DNA of 64,000 bases, from positions 23,634-87,633 of the forward strand of contig JTDE01000936.1 in assembly GCA_014338405.1 (NCBI GenBank), given 5' to 3'. Under the pieces are notes generated by a model, which was given only the letters and a program-made list of their open reading frames with translations, had not been told where the DNA came from and ran no database searches. Shown piece after piece: positions 32,701-46,644 of this stretch (positions are counted from its first letter, which is position 1; each line of letters opens with the position of its first letter). Source of the DNA: Paragonimus skrjabini miyazakii (Eukaryota; Platyhelminthes; Trematoda; Plagiorchiida; Troglotrematidae). The translations under genes and the position numbers were made by a program.

Positions 32701-35700
32701 TCTTAAGAAATCTGAAGTTATACAAACTCACAGTCTTACCCCACAATAGTTTAGTTTCTAAATCAACACAATGAATTCTTTTGCAAAAAATACTTCTTAA
32801 AACTCGGGAAGGACCATCGAGTATGTTTGTTTTTACCTATGGGCAAGTTAGTGTCAAGTAAATTCAGCAACTTTATGCAGACCGATTGAACCGTTTACGG
32901 GTTGCTGTGACAACAAGTTTCAATTACGACCGAGTGGAAACTGCTGCATACGACAGGTAAATAGCTCAAAGACATTTTAATGACAGAATTATATAGGCAG
33001 AGTTCTGGGTGAAACAAATCCAGCAGTTGATGAAGTTGCTTGATTGTCAGCTAAGCAACTTGAGTTTGTTTGAGTTCAAGGTAAACACAACGCAAATAAA
33101 TGATCCGTTTAAAACCTTTACAGAATATAAACGAGTTGCTTAGTCTCCTTCTAACTTTGGTCACATAGAAAGTTACTTTTGCTTAACGGAACTGATGTGG
33201 TAGACCGAAAGATTTGAAAAGTCATGCTTCTGTTGATAAGTAGGTGAACAAGTCAGTCTCAGTTAAACTGCCAATATCACTCTGTACTTAGATTAATGTA
33301 TCCGAATGGAAGAGGTTACTTTGATTTAAAAATGACAGTAAATATAAGATTCCCCTCTACAATATCGTCAGTCATTCCTTGCGGAAGATTCATGTGGGTA
33401 AGTGAAGCGAACTTCCCAAAATTCACATGTTTTTGAGCAGTTTCTAGACTGTCGGTAAAGTTAATGGTCACAACTGGCCAAATACTTTATCTACCCCTTT
33501 TCATCTAATTCGATTAGGTTAACTCTCACAGAATCAGGATAAAGGTTGATCGATAGACCTAACGCGGGACAAATAAATTAGTCTTAAAGCATGTCTGCTT
33601 GGCTAACCAGATAAACAATTTAGTAAGTTTATGTCATGTAAATCTGTTTGGTTTAAGTATATATATATATACGTCAGTAATAAAAAATGAAACGCTTGTT
33701 AATCAATTGATGTTTTCTGTTTTACAGCTGCTCATGATACTGTTCTTGGAACACGCTGAATAGTTGGTTGAAAGTATGGTTGTGCGGTGAATCAGTGATA
33801 ATATAGAGCTTTCTAGCTGAAACTTGATTAAATCGATTTTAGGTTAGGAACCTAGAACGTGCATGCAGAACTCTCTGCATGATTGTTCTTCAGAGAGAAC
33901 TTTTAAGATGTGGGGAAGTTTTGTGTTGGATGAATACAGTTGAATGGATACCCCTGAAATTCCTCAAAAATAATTCAATAAGTTTTAAAATAAACCCAAT
34001 TCCCCTGGAAGAATAAGTTATGCTGACTATTCGCTGACTTTCTGGCAGACCACCTGTCTGAAACAATCTGTTATTGATTGATTTCCACTCAGCCCTCTGG
34101 TATGCAAAATCCTTACCTGATTTTGACTGATTTTGTAAGTAAACTGAGGCGTATTCAGCGATGGTTTTGTTAGCTGAGCCAAGGCAAGTCAAGGCTTATC
34201 AAATGAAGGTTGAATTGTTCCAACAATGCTCTTTAGACATATTCATTTGTAAGGATGATTGAACAGAGCACAAATAAGAGCTCGCTGTAAGATTTGTGCA
34301 TTTGAACCCAACTGTAATACGAAATTAAGGTGTTTCCGATGGAAAATAAAGAGAAATAAAACATATCATGTCAGTTTTGAGATGCTCTTAACATGCTCAT
34401 TAACCAAACGTAATTCTCCAAACCACTGTATTCCTCTTGGTAGTATGTGACCAACATATTGTACATACGGGTTATTCTGTTGGTCGAGAGTTAACAGGTT
34501 CGAATCGCGATTGTTCGGTTGTTGTCTCTACCTGAAAGGTTTGACAGTATTCCAACCAGCAAGTACTCATAATACAGGGCTGTAGATGTCCGCTGGTTCA
34601 TCGCAGACCATTTTTTAAATCCACATTTTACTCTGAACTACACATAGGTATTATCGTCCACTTCAACGTGTGATCTTTTGTTGTTACGTGGCAGCAAAAA
34701 CAAGCAGTAATCAGTCAGTGGCACATTCCACGTTACAGGATGTATGAGATTTTCGCCCACTAGGGACGGCTTTGAAGTTACTCCGGTCTCATTAAGGAGC
34801 GCCTAACTAGCTTGAAGGTCCCGACAACGAAACTTCATCTTACCGACTATGTCACAATCACACCAAACGGATTTCCTGGAAGGAAATCTCTCCTTCTCAA
34901 GAAGAGACACCTTCACTGAAAAGTCACTGTCCCTTCCCTAGATGAGGTTGCCAGCATGGGACGTATTGTGGTTGCATTCCGGAATACACTTGAAGAAGTA
35001 TTGCATCTGGGTGCCGGGACATCGACATATTCGGTTACTTTAAAATCGCGAATGACGTGTCATAAACCTGGACTCTGAGTCAAGTTTGGGTTGTTGCCTT
35101 CGAACCAACTAGACTATTCCATAGCGGATGGAAACCCCTATATTTCTTTTGACATAAGATTTTACTGTGTATGTATTTTTCACTCTATGTTCCCCCACTT
35201 CAGGCAATTGTGCATGTGTATTTAAAAATCTAATGTAAATTGAAGGTACTGCCGTTTGCACACTAAAGTTGTGCATCACTTCCTCAAGCTTTTAAAGGCA
35301 ACTGTTTTGTCATGGCTAAATGATGCACAAAAGATTGGAGTAGGCGAGGTTAAAGTCAGTATTGATTGTTAGCTGAGTCAACCGGCCATATGTGTTAATG
35401 TGAACAGCAGGGGGCTTAGAAAGAGGAGACTGTGAGCTGTCTCTATGTCGGTCATAACGGAAACCAACATGGGACCGTCGTTAGGATTCGCTTCGGTCAC
35501 GTCTCACACCATAGGAGGCCATAAGTATTAGGGCGACTCAAAAACGCGTGTCTATTACCGTCCTAATATAATTTAACTCGCCGCTCAAATATTCACAAGG
35601 GACAACACGGTTCCTAATAGAACAATTATAGAAAACACCAGTGCCTCAGTTGGTTGTTGTCTCGACAACTGTTAGATGGCTCTTATTGCGTGAGATTTTG

Positions 35701-36229
35701 CAGAACTATAATCGACAAAGGCTTCATGCACGACTCCGTCTCTGACAAGAGAAGTACTTTATGCTGGTGACTAATTAGACCACCTGCTGATTCGGAATCC
35801 ATGTTTTCCAAAACACACACAACTAGAATTTATTTTATTAAGTAGACAACAGCTGTGTAATGCAGAATGCCGTACTGTATAAATTATACCCACAGTTACT
35901 ATAAAAATTATTACGAATTTATATCCTCCGGGAATGTCTCATTTAATATGTATCGTCATCTAAAGTCGACAGTTAATGCTGTGGGGAAAAGTTCGCCGAA
36001 CTCTCTGAACCACTCAGTTTGGATATTTTTTGATGTTTGGCTCACTAGTGCATTCTTACTTTGAGCTAAATTCGTCGATCTTTCCTGGTTGCAAGAGAAC
36101 ATTATTAGATCAGAACGTGATTGAAAGCTAAATTCAATTTCTTACGACGAAATATTGTTTAACTGGAAGGAATTCTCTCTGTACAGTTAATAGGAAAGAG
36201 TTGGGCTTATTCTGTTTTACAGAAAACTA
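29726..36229. other. 6.5 kb without recognised genes
   Basis: AT-rich DNA, possibly intergenic or intronic. A short (TA)n tract lies at 33657-33671. Open stretches up to 100 codons (33890-34192, minus) carry no motif I recognise. A 57 base segment at 34117-34173 (minus) has good splice-site matches on both sides but is too short to call. Scattered CR1-like words could exist below my detection limit. Confidence 0.35.
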
Positions 36230-36450
36230 CATCAAACGTTGCATCTTATAAGTCATTTTTTCGATTACCTCGATTCGCTGTCCACGAGACTACTTGCTGA
36301 AGTTCTAATGTTAAGCGTGTCGTCTTAAATGCAAGAGTGCGTCCAATCTGGAACACTGTTCCTGAATCCATCGTGACAGATTCATCATGACTTCACCATG
36401 ACTTTATACAAAGATAAGCTTGTGGTACTATCCTGAGTTTCCAATCAGCC
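36230..36450 (+). mobile_element. Probable LINE RT C-terminal scrap
   Basis: The plus strand reads LNARVRPIWNTVPESIVTDS, corresponding to the CR1-type pattern FF..RV...WN.LP..VV.APS near the RT C-terminus. Flanking residues are too decayed to extend it reliably. Confidence 0.4.
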
Positions 36451-39079
36451 GTTACCTGAACAAATCTAAAAGGCTGTACTACATCCGATGTCAGTGCATA
36501 CTGAAGTGCGCTTACTTCATGTCTGATTGTCGTAGTTGGCGCTATACTTCTCCATCTCTCAAATTCGAACCGTTGTATTTCAAAGTTCCATCATCACTAC
36601 TTTTCTCCCAACTTCACACTATTTAATTATCTTTTCATTTTTTTCAATGCACCTTCAACAAAGTCAAACATTGAGCCAAATGTGAAGAGTCACTGTAAAC
36701 TACCCTTAGTCGGTTAAATTCCGGTGGTACCAAAATTCGATGGCATATTTGTTCGGTTAATCAGTAGAGCGAAACAAACAGAAGATTGTTTAAGGAATTA
36801 ACGATGAATACGCTGTGGCCTAAATCGCGAAGAAAAGTTGGACATACAAAATTTTTAGAGCTTCAAGTATTGGGTGGACAGAGAAACTTGGTTTTAAATG
36901 ACAAATAGTCATGGATTTGGCTGTAATAATTTGAAAAGTTGAAACGATTAGTTCGAACACGAGATTACAAAACAAAGCAAGGTAGATGCTTACAGTTTAT
37001 AATAGCTTGTCGACACAAAACTTTTGATACACTGAACCACTTCTTGTTTCAGACAAATAGGGGAGTGGATAATCAATCTGTAAATTAGAGAAGTCTACTA
37101 AGTTTAGGTCAGAGATGAGTACATTGGTAAATAAGTCTGAACACACAAGGCTAGCATTAGTTGGCTTTTTGCAACCATCTCTGCAAACCACGCGAGTCTT
37201 GGACTATAATGACTCAATACAATCTGGAATCCACAAGCTGGATTCATAACATGACCAACAGTCAAGACTTATCGAGTGATTATGGACATTGGGTTTATGT
37301 GTGTTTTAATGAAAATCCCGGTCTCCCTTTAGACCTGTTTTTGCACCTGTTTATAGAAACATTACTCTCAATAACAAACATTTATCGGTCTTATTTATTT
37401 AAGTTTTTCCACAATCACACAGCAACCTATGAGTACCGCGTGAGGTGACACCTATAAGCGAATGTAGCTTTCCGGTATGCGTTGACATACACCTCTCAAC
37501 TGCATCGATTTTTTGTTTTGCTTTTTAAATACATGACTGATTTTTTAATTAAAAAGCGATCCATTTTTTGAAAAATCAGGTCTGTGGCTGAATTTGAATA
37601 AGTGGCAGGATCTGGTAACCTTACGCGACAGGCGCCATACCATCTGGGCCAAGAATCTAAGCCAGGAGCCAGAAAGTTCCTCATTAGGACTCCGTTACTG
37701 TGTACACGCTTTCTTTTGAACAGTGACTAAGTATTCTGGAGGCGGTTTCGGTCTAACTTCAGATAAAAGCACTGGTGTGAACAAGTCTAGTTCTCTCACA
37801 GGACTGTTCAGCATATCGATCCGTCTCACCCATATGAATAGCATGCGCACTAATGTGTGGTTTTGTCTGATTGGTATGAAGCTACTGAATTTCACTTATT
37901 GAAGATAGTAGAGTAGTTACTTCAACTCCTGTCAAAATGCTCGTTAATTCTGAACTATACTTACGACAGGTTGTGACTGATAGCTTCGATGTGATCATTT
38001 GATAGTACCTACAGTGTGATCAGTAACGCAGCAATCAACGAGATTGTATCGTGTGTAGTGTCCATTGACGAAACAGCGCGGTTGAACGTTTATTTTAATG
38101 TAATAACAGCCACCATGAATTAGTTATGCTCACCTCATCTCTGTTTATTAAGTGACATCCTATATTTTCTAGTTATTCGATGTGGATTTGATTTAGATGT
38201 TCAGAACATACATAGGTGAAATTTTACCAAAGTTTTCATTAACCCAGAGGTTGATCAGAGTGCTACATAATATAGGTAAAACATCGAATGAGGGTTAGTA
38301 GACGAGTAATTTCCGCGTTATACTTATCTAACTGAAAGATGGGCAGTATAGTACGATGAAAACATCGACTTTTCAATGAAGAATTTCGCCACTTCATCTC
38401 TTTATGATCATTGGAGTCAACTGAGCGCATTATATCACATAGGTTGTGCAATGTGCACTTTGTGAAACCGCTTTGGATTGGCAAACGCAAAGCGAAAAAG
38501 AAAGACAAATGTAGACAAATGATCAACGTTTGTGTCGTCATCGCTGAAACTTTCTGTGCTATACTATGTTCCTCTGTGAAAGAAAGCTGTCTGTGATGTA
38601 TTTAGCTTGTCTGAGGTGTATGGAACTCTGAAAGGTTTCAAAAAACATCCATGGCGATCATTAGGCGTATGTTTCTTGTATGAGCTCAACAATACTGTGC
38701 ACTCCTGGATAATAGTAATTGCATTGTGATAATTTTCTCAGATGTTTAAGTAGACGAACTGTGTGTCACTCGTTTCTTTTCACGCAGGGGATACCTCAGT
38801 AACGTTTAAGTGCACTTAGTCGAAATGTTTTGAAAGGATCGCGTGGGCCGTGCGCACAGCGAAACTCTCCGAAAACCTTGTTCGAAATCAGTAAACATTG
38901 AATTCAGCAGCCTCTGTTGTCATTTCAAAGTAACGTGCAGTCGAAACCAGTAAGCGCGCACAGGTTGAATGTGGATTGTGTGACAGAGCGTGCTGTTCTG
39001 TTGTTGGCGCCGTTATAGTTTTCGTTTGTGCAAGTTATGCGCATAGCTTACTCATGCATGTTTGTGTTTTTTGTTACAG
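36451..39079. other. No recognised gene
   Basis: About 2.6 kb with short open stretches on both strands; no recognisable domain. The G+C rise at 38.8-39.1 kb precedes a possible exon. Confidence 0.35.
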
Positions 39080-39207
39080 GACTCTTATTGGAACTCCTAC
39101 TTTGGCAGAACGCTGTCCACCGGTGTCTCCACTTTGCCCTAAAGTTGGTCCACAAGTTTAACAAACAGTCAGAGAAAAGACAACCAGTTTGTACGTTACA
39201 CATACTT
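39080..39207 (+). CDS. Possible terminal exon, unknown product
   Basis: A strong acceptor-like tract (TTTTTTGTTACAG) ends at 39079. It is followed by a frame open to a stop at 39205-39207, reading GLLLELLLWQNAVHRCLHFA then KLVHKFNKQSEKRQ, a Leu-rich amphipathic stretch with a basic tail. A second frame is also open for 27 codons. No family recognised and no partner exon found, so this may be chance. Confidence 0.15.
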
Positions 39208-39639
39208 TGATGGTGTCCCCAACTCATCCTGTAACATTTTGAAACACTGGTTCCCACTAATGAATTTGTAAACAACTAACAATAGTACGTAGGATATCGT
39301 GCGCAATAACATTCCGATTGCATCTCATCGGTTAGCTTTGTGTGACTAACATGCACAGTATATAGTGGGAACAAGTAACAAGTATTAACAGAAGTTTAGG
39401 GAGTAAAATTAGCTGAATTTACTACACGAAACTCTGGTGGAATAAATGTACCCGAGGAAGTTAATTCAGTAGGATTCCGCTCCTCAGTGTACACGTATTA
39501 TAACCACTACTGCTCTTCGCAAGCCTGTATATCTCATTTCACCTTCTGAAGGTGAGACTGTTTCCACCATAGTCAACCACCCTTTGGATATGGCAATCGG
39601 GCACACACAAACGCCGCCAAGTTGGTCTATATGAAAGAA
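39208..39639. other. No recognised gene
   Basis: About 430 bases; the part from 39480 may be eroded PLE sequence leading into the GIY-YIG fragment, but no motif can be read. Confidence 0.3.
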
Positions 39640-39930
39640 ACTACTCGCGTTCCAGCTAAACCCAGGAAGGACCTGGTGACCCTTTTCGTTCAGTTCACTA
39701 CTGTATACAGAGTTGACTGTGCTTGTAGAATTAGATACATCGGCAAAACTGCGAGGCAATTTGGCACACGTATTAACTGGCACACGGAAGTGGTTCCATA
39801 ATTTGAAGCTCAGTTGTTCAGCCCCTCAAACACGCCGTAAACTTAGTGTACCCGAGGACCACATTGAGAGGATTCTTTAAACCCAAATAAAAGCAGGTGC
39901 TCAACAGCACAAAAACAGTCTCGAAGCACT
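39640..39930 (+). mobile_element. Second Penelope-like GIY-YIG fragment
   Basis: The plus strand reads VYRVDCACRIRYIGKTARQF then GTRINWH, which fits the PLE endonuclease core VY...C.CG..YIG.T.R....R..EH. YIG and the following Arg are present; the Glu position is Trp. A stop follows after six further codons. In another frame RRKLSVPEDHIERIL continues without recognisable match. It is more decayed than the 25.4 kb fragment and in the same orientation. Confidence 0.75.
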
Positions 39931-41052
39931 GATTGAAACGGTTGGTGACTGACCAGTACAGTTTCAACATATTTTCGAATTTTTTTTCAAACCACCATTT
40001 TTAAATTGAGCTAGTATTCACAGAATCTAATAACCACTGGGCTTACCTTCTGCAATATCATTTTAATCGATGTTAATCGATATGAATTTTCTATTCAATT
40101 CATACTAATTATGTTTGATCTGCATGGATTACCTGACCATATCTTGTTTCTTCCGGAACCATATAACCTTTTGCTCCGCAACACTTCTAGTAAGTTGCAT
40201 CAAACTCATGTTTTTTATCGACGAACAAGCTTCGGCTGCGTCCTACTTCCTCCGCTTTGATCACGCCACTGACTGTCTCAAGCAGAACCGGATTGATTCT
40301 GCCCTGCTACTTGCCCCCACTGTGCATTGTGCACGTTAATTTCACAAAAGTTACCGACGAGGTGTTATCAAAATATATTTGCGCACGACATCTCATTAGT
40401 TTTGTTCTGTTTGAAAGTCCTTCCGTAAAATTCTTGATGAGCACATCAGATATAGGTGATTAGGATTTTTGAACATACTAGTCAAGAATGGAAAGTTGTG
40501 AGATGGTGTCAGTTCGTGCATTTTGTTCGCTTATAAAATAAACTATCAGATTGGAAACGAATGAAATACATCCTACAGAGGCTATGAGATGGACAAAAGC
40601 TTAGAATTACAAATCACATAATTGAACCCGATCAGAATCAACACGGTCTTCTCAAAAAGATTTGGTTGGAAGTTCCATCTAAGTGCAAAGGCTGCAGTCA
40701 TGTGATCAACTGGACTATTTGTTTACACCGCTGTTTTGAATATGAAGGCCTGAATTTATACTCCTTATCAGAAAGACACTGATTTGCATCAAGCAATCAA
40801 AGGTCATATCCGCTGAACCTGAGCGTACGTTTTGCTAGTCAGTAAACACCAATTATTTGTTGTTCGGTTGGTTGCACAAACTGATAGCACCACACAAATT
40901 TCTCCTTTTGTTTTGTGTGTCAAGGTGCGGATATTGTGGTCAGCCTGTTTTAGAGTCTCTTAAACGTTATTGGTTCTGGTAAAAGCTCCTGCCTGTCTAC
41001 AGTGTGATCAAGGGTGAACACGCTGACTAAATGTAGGAGCAATTTCTGTGTT
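39931..41052. other. No recognised gene
   Basis: About 1.1 kb. An open stretch at 40115-40339 (plus) is Leu/Phe-rich with no recognisable motif. Confidence 0.35.
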
Positions 41053-41236
41053 TCATCGTTATCAATTGATGAGGCCTGGTGTTACCATCTTTTGATAGAA
41101 AACAATAGACAAAATGTCAGTGTTGAAGTACCCGCTCTAGTGATCCTTCCGGTCAGTGATACCTATTTTCTACTGTCACTCATCCACAGTAATGCCATAC
41201 TTGCGTATGGTTTATGTTGCTTTCAACCACCAGATA
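41053..41236 (+). CDS. Possible internal exon, unknown product
   Basis: An open frame with hydrophobic segments (VEVPALVILPVSDTYFLL, LIHSNAILAYGLCCF) ends at PPDR followed by a consensus donor GTGAGC at 41237. The 5' boundary is uncertain; an AG lies near 41070. It could encode a membrane-associated segment. No homologue is recognised, and a chance open frame is a real alternative. Confidence 0.2.
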
Positions 41237-41270
41237 GGTGAGCCCCTCGACAGTTGATTGGTACCTTTTA

Positions 41271-41500
41271 CGGTAATCTCAGGTCAGTCCTTCACTTAAA
41301 CTGACCATATTTGGTATACAGTTATGCCACATAACGTCTTCATACAGTCCTTGTGTATTCTTCATAAATTTCAAAAAGCCTTAAACGGTAATCTCAGGTC
41401 AGTCCTTCACTTAAACTGACCATATTTGGTCTACAGTTATGCCACATAGCGTCTTCATACAGTCCTTGTGTATTCTTCATAAATTTCAAAAAGCCTTAAA
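41271..41500 (+). repeat. 115 bp tandem duplication, 98% identical
   Basis: 41271-41385 and 41386-41500 are head-to-tail copies starting CGGTAATCTCAGGTCAG and ending AAAGCCTTAAA. I count two differences (TTGGTATACA versus TTGGTCTACA, and CATAACG versus CATAGCG). This is a recent duplication or an unresolved copy-number allele. Each unit also holds an internal inverted pair, GGTCAGTCC...ACTTAAACTGACC. Confidence 0.98.
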
Positions 41501-44152
41501 CCAAGTTTGTACCGTATTCCTGTGCGCTCTCATTTTTTCGATCGCTCCCAACTTCATATCCATAAAACACTTCAAAGATAAGTCACGTTAGTTTGGATTG
41601 ATAGTTAACTGTTGATCTCAGTGACTAAATGCTGCCCACTTGGTTTCCTGAAGGCATACTGCAACTCCGACTAGATATTTGGTGCAAACTGTGATGGCGG
41701 TCCTAATACGAATCCTGTTTGGTGATATTCCAGAGAACTGGATACCGAACCGGGTGATGCATACAAATTGCAGTCATAATAACAAGTAGACTAAGCTATA
41801 CATCTGCCACTTCAGTCAAACATTGTGGATTAGTTGAACGCAGACAGTGCTAATTCAAGACACTAAGATTAAGGTTTTCCTAGCAGATGGGTGAATCGTT
41901 CATCAAGGAAAGAAAATCCAGAATGCGATTTGTTGTAAATTTATCAATGGCTGATTGGTGGCTAAACTCTTCACCTCCTGTTTGTAAAGTGTCCAGGTTT
42001 ATTAGTTTAGAAGCCACCTGAATCCTAGATAGATACGCACTCAAATAGTGAGTTCCAAAACGCTTTCATCTTGCTGGCAAATCTTGTTTGAACATTATTC
42101 ACACACTTAAACAAGTTGACGCGCATATTCCATATAAGACAGTCGTTTATTGCCAATGACTAGTCGGAATTAAAATTGTTGTTATGTGAACACCAATCAG
42201 ATCTGCTCTCTTTATATTTGCAACAGGCAGAACGGAAATGTTACCTAAGGAATACACATTCCGCGGGTGCATTTCCTGTTGCCTACACGCTCGAACTGTA
42301 ATGATTATCAACGGAGATTATCGGAAAAGCTCACCTATTTCGGTTCTAACTGTCGAAAGGACCACAGTTTAACAGTTCTCATCGTGCTTCAAATCATTTG
42401 GTGCCAGCATAGTTTCCAGTTTCGAACGTTACAGTGGGCGAAGTTGCCCGAGTCGAAATGTATTCGTTGGTTGTTTGCTCGAAGTATCATTAACGACAAC
42501 TTGCTTCATAAAGACGAACAGTGAGAAGCATGCCTTTACGTGCATCTGTATCTTTGTGTGTGTGCTCGTGACTGTGTCCAAAAAGCTCATCAAACGACAT
42601 TCTGTCTCTCACGCTTATTCAGTGTTTGTGATCAAAGTAATCTTGACGTATGTGAGTCACAAAGTAACGTTTATGTGGTGTGTATCCGTTTCGTTTTGGG
42701 TCACGGCATTTCCGTGACATACTGGCAACCATGTATTGTGATATAATGTTCAATTTGGCACTCATTACACTCGCGATTGTCCGTTCGCCGGCTCTGCCAG
42801 GTAAAACCAATGACATACTGCAACACAATGTACAGTGAACTAATGGATAGATGAGGGTATGTGCTTGTAAATTTACGTAAATTTAGTGACTTGTTATTGT
42901 AACGGGAGAAAAACCAGGTTTCGTCTTAGTTGGAATCTAATTTAGTTTTTATTTTAATGTCAAACTCAAGATAGTCATTGAAAATGAGAGAACATTCGAA
43001 GCCAGACGTTCGAAACGAATAGTTTGCTTTCATAATCAACCAGTATTCCCCTGCTATTCACGACTGGATGTGCAATGTTTGCATACACAGTGATGGAGTG
43101 TATAATCACGGCTTTCTTAGTGACTGTGATATAATTCGGACCGGAAATTAACAGAGGAAGCGCATGTTCACTCGTTAGTAACTCTTGAGCGGAAGTGTTG
43201 CGATGTCGTCTGTTATCCATATCCAACAAGCTCCCGCGTGGAATTCAACAGTTATAACAACAAGTGTTTAAGGGATTTATCAATTAAATGCGTCTATCAG
43301 TACTCATGTTCAAGTCTAGCAGAACTTTTGGGAACCTCGAAAGGCACCTCTTGAGGAACTGCGATTTGATTAGCCAGTTTCAAGCTCGTCCTTATCTAAT
43401 ATGTGTCCACGGATTGTTTGAAGTTGCATGTTAAAAGTCTCATGTTTTCATCGAGAAAATATCGTCACCAGGTTTAAGATTGTCTACAAACCGAATGAAA
43501 TCGGAAGTATGTAAACTGACTAGGAATCATTTCAGACCAGTAATGACTTGTTACTGGAGGAGTTACAGGAGTGTAACTGGCTTGCCAACATCAGAGATTC
43601 CCATCTAATAAAAGGCCTTGGATCACATCACACAATGGACATATCAACTAAAAACGCGGTCAACTGGACATGGGGTATTCAGTTAATTTGACACTGGAAC
43701 CATCTAGGCAAAAGAGAGGTTAGCAGGCTATAGTTGAGAATACAAGCGCATATGATTCCGAATATAATTGGTCGGGGGAATAGTGGTTGTCTGGGTCTAG
43801 GACGGCAGAAGAAAATTTCGAACCATATGGCACACACGCACAAACACGCGCGATAGTTTCGACGAGGCGTGTAATCGGTCGTCAGACGCATTGACCCGTG
43901 GATAATGAATGTAACTTCGCACGGTGTGCATTGTTCTCAATTATCTCTATCTGACACCTACGCACAGAAAATGTGATATCACTTGTGAGCACAGGTAAGC
44001 TGATGCGAGTTGTACGGATGTGTTATTGATGAACCAAGGAATAAAGCATTATGGAGATCAAAGACCCTAATGGAAATCTAACAAGGTTGCATTTCTATAA
44101 TCACCTTCCTTCGAAACGTAGAAGCAGAGTCTGACAATAAACAGAATCTGTC
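41501..44152. other. No recognised gene
   Basis: About 2.65 kb of unique-looking DNA; open stretches near 42267-42746 (plus) and 42975-43229 (minus) are not recognised. Confidence 0.35.
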
Positions 44153-44590
44153 CTAAAAATGCCGTGAAGACTTGAGCCATCCCTCTGTAATGTGACCTTG
44201 AGTAGTGTCTATCCAGTTATGTGTGCAAAAACATGCGACTGTAAAATTGACTTTTATGGTGTGGAAGAAACTTGTACGATTAACATGAGTAAATCGATAA
44301 AATACAAATGCAACATAACCAAAATCTTTTAACCAAAAAGAATGTAAGGGGTGTAATACTTTTTGACACGTTGTGTTTAACTTCAGAATGGCTATCGTGG
44401 AAACTTTCAATGATGAATCCGTGCACAAACGTGTTATAACAGAAGGTAATTCAGTGAAGAAAAATCGTTTCCCGTTTCTTTCAATTCTATTACTGTTCAA
44501 CTTTTCAAACTTACTTGTTAAGTAGTATAAGTTTAATTTTGAATTGTTTGCATCATCGAACTTGTAGCTAATCAAATTCATTGCGAGCAA
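44153..44590 (-). other. Unrecognised 145-codon open stretch
   Basis: One of the longest stop-free runs in the window. The minus-strand translation is rich in Phe, Thr, Asn and Lys with no domain pattern, no clear splice boundaries and no start context. In AT-rich DNA this length can arise by chance. Listed for completeness only. Confidence 0.15.
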
Positions 44591-46640
44591 CCATTATACG
44601 TCCATCTCTGTTCCACACTCATCGTTGGCTTGTTAGTGTCATTATAGTCAAGGTTTGTGTTGAGTTAACCGCAATCATTTGATAAACTGAGTGCAATAGA
44701 AGTTTTTGATCTAATTAGTTTTTGACTTATATAATTGTTCGGACTGCTTGTCACTCACCACTATGATTGAACTTATTGCATGTGTTTAAGTTACGGTTAC
44801 CTAGAATTTTCTTGTCAACAGCAGAACACTATTTGGCCAACATGTGACTGAGTAAGGTATATAGCAGCTAACATACTGATACCAACATACTAGTTTCGTT
44901 ACGTATTGAAGGGTATAAGAACATTTGAACGCTACAGATACAGAACGAAAAGGGATTCCTGGGGAACTCACTAGATATATCATTAATTCTCTTTCGAACT
45001 GCACTCACAGTTAGTCCCACTCTGAAGAAGACTGATTGTTCATTGTTTGGACCTGCGAGTCATGTAACGGTTACTAATTTGAGCAAACTTACTGACATCA
45101 ATGCATACGTATGCTCGACTGAGCTGCTAATATTCTTGTGACCGGTGCAAATAAACAACCCCTATTAAACACCAAAAATATGGGAAGGATTCTTAACTCC
45201 ACCTGATGGCTTTTACGTACTCTCTTTTGTCTACCTTACAAGTGCACCGTCTTCAAACAGGTGTGACATCACCAGTAGGTAAGTGGCTCGCATGTTTTGA
45301 GTTGAACACCAACTGGCTATTAACTAGAAGCTATACTCTCTTGAGAAACTAAATGGTGAAACAGAACGAGACAAAAGCCATAAGCCAGCAAACAAGAATC
45401 AATCGGTGAGATTAAACTTACAATGTCACCCGACTGATTTAAAAAATTTTCAAATCTGACAATAATGATGTCACTTCTAATATGGTGTGTCTCAACAGTT
45501 ATGTGTCACCTTATTCATTTTGAACTATCTGTCAAAGAATATCGTACAATTAACTCTCCATCATATTTTTCAGAACAGTCAATCAAGAACAGTTTCCAAG
45601 AGGAATTAAAGATTATTGGAATGAATGAATTGCACTGAAAGAAATGATGAAATCATAAAGAATACAGATTACCCCGCGTCCACTTGAACTGCATGCTGTT
45701 CAAACGAAGTTAAACGAATGGTTACAGTGTAAAATATTCCTCCCACCAGGTGTGTTATGGAAATCAATAAGTGAACAGGTACATATAGGGTTAGAATCAA
45801 TGTTTCTGAATGTGCCTGAATGTTACCTGGTTAGTTTCAAGTGGTTTTGCCAAATACCAGTCTCTGAATAGCTAACATCGGTACACATTGTTTCAATAAC
45901 TTCAGTCTCAACAATATGTATATATATACATGTATATATGTGTGTGTGCGTTCTGGAATAGTTACTGACTAGGCATGTGCCGTCACTTTGTCCGAGCAGA
46001 TTGCTCGCCATTTCGTTTCATCCGGTTGATGGGCATGAACCGTACTTGCGGTCTGCATGAGTGAATTGATGCAAAACGAAATTTTCTTTTCTGTAACAGG
46101 AGATATATTGTGATTTAAAAACAGACTACTGGAACCACACCAGGACGAGCTTAATTTAGGTTACAAATATAACAGAGTACACATGAAAATGAGACATCAA
46201 ACAAGTATTGCGTGATCTGTGATACTGTACTAAGTTAGATTTATTTGAAGGTTACGGTTTTGTTTTGAGTTTTGATGAATAATTTTATGGGCGTATTCGA
46301 ACGGATGAAGAGTACGTTGTACTTCATAGAAACTAGAATATAACGGTCAATATACGAACTTCCTAGTAGATAGTGATTGCTAAGAAATGTTACTGGAGAC
46401 GGAAATTCAGATTTGTCAAACCAACTCATGGGATATTTGAGGTATTTCCGCCAGCCAGTAAGCCTAAGAACTGGTTGGCTAGACGAGTATGTTCTATCAC
46501 ATTGTCAGTTTGCGAGGCTTACGATCACACTAGTCTTAATTTAGAACAATACCCATGCTGATTATAATAGTTCCTGATGCTATCACCTAACCAAATGGTC
46601 CATGTTCGGTTTCTTTCTTGTTTGGACAGGTCAGATAGAG
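44591..46640. other. No recognised gene
   Basis: About 2 kb of AT-rich DNA. It includes an alternating TA/TG microsatellite at 45913-45949 (TATGTATATATATACATG followed by (TG)n); nothing else recognised. Confidence 0.4.
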
Positions 46641-46644
46641 ACAG

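Noticed and set aside
34117..34173. 57 base minus-strand segment with acceptor CTTGGCTCAG and donor GTAAGG
   Set aside because: Too short, no homology and no partner exon; splice-like sites occur often by chance.
34490..34520. GGTTCGAATCGCG resembles a pol III B box
   Set aside because: No A box at the right distance and no cloverleaf pairing.
44153..44590. 145-codon open stretch as a gene
   Set aside because: Low-complexity AT-driven composition, no domain and no splice or start support; retained only as an unrecognised stretch.
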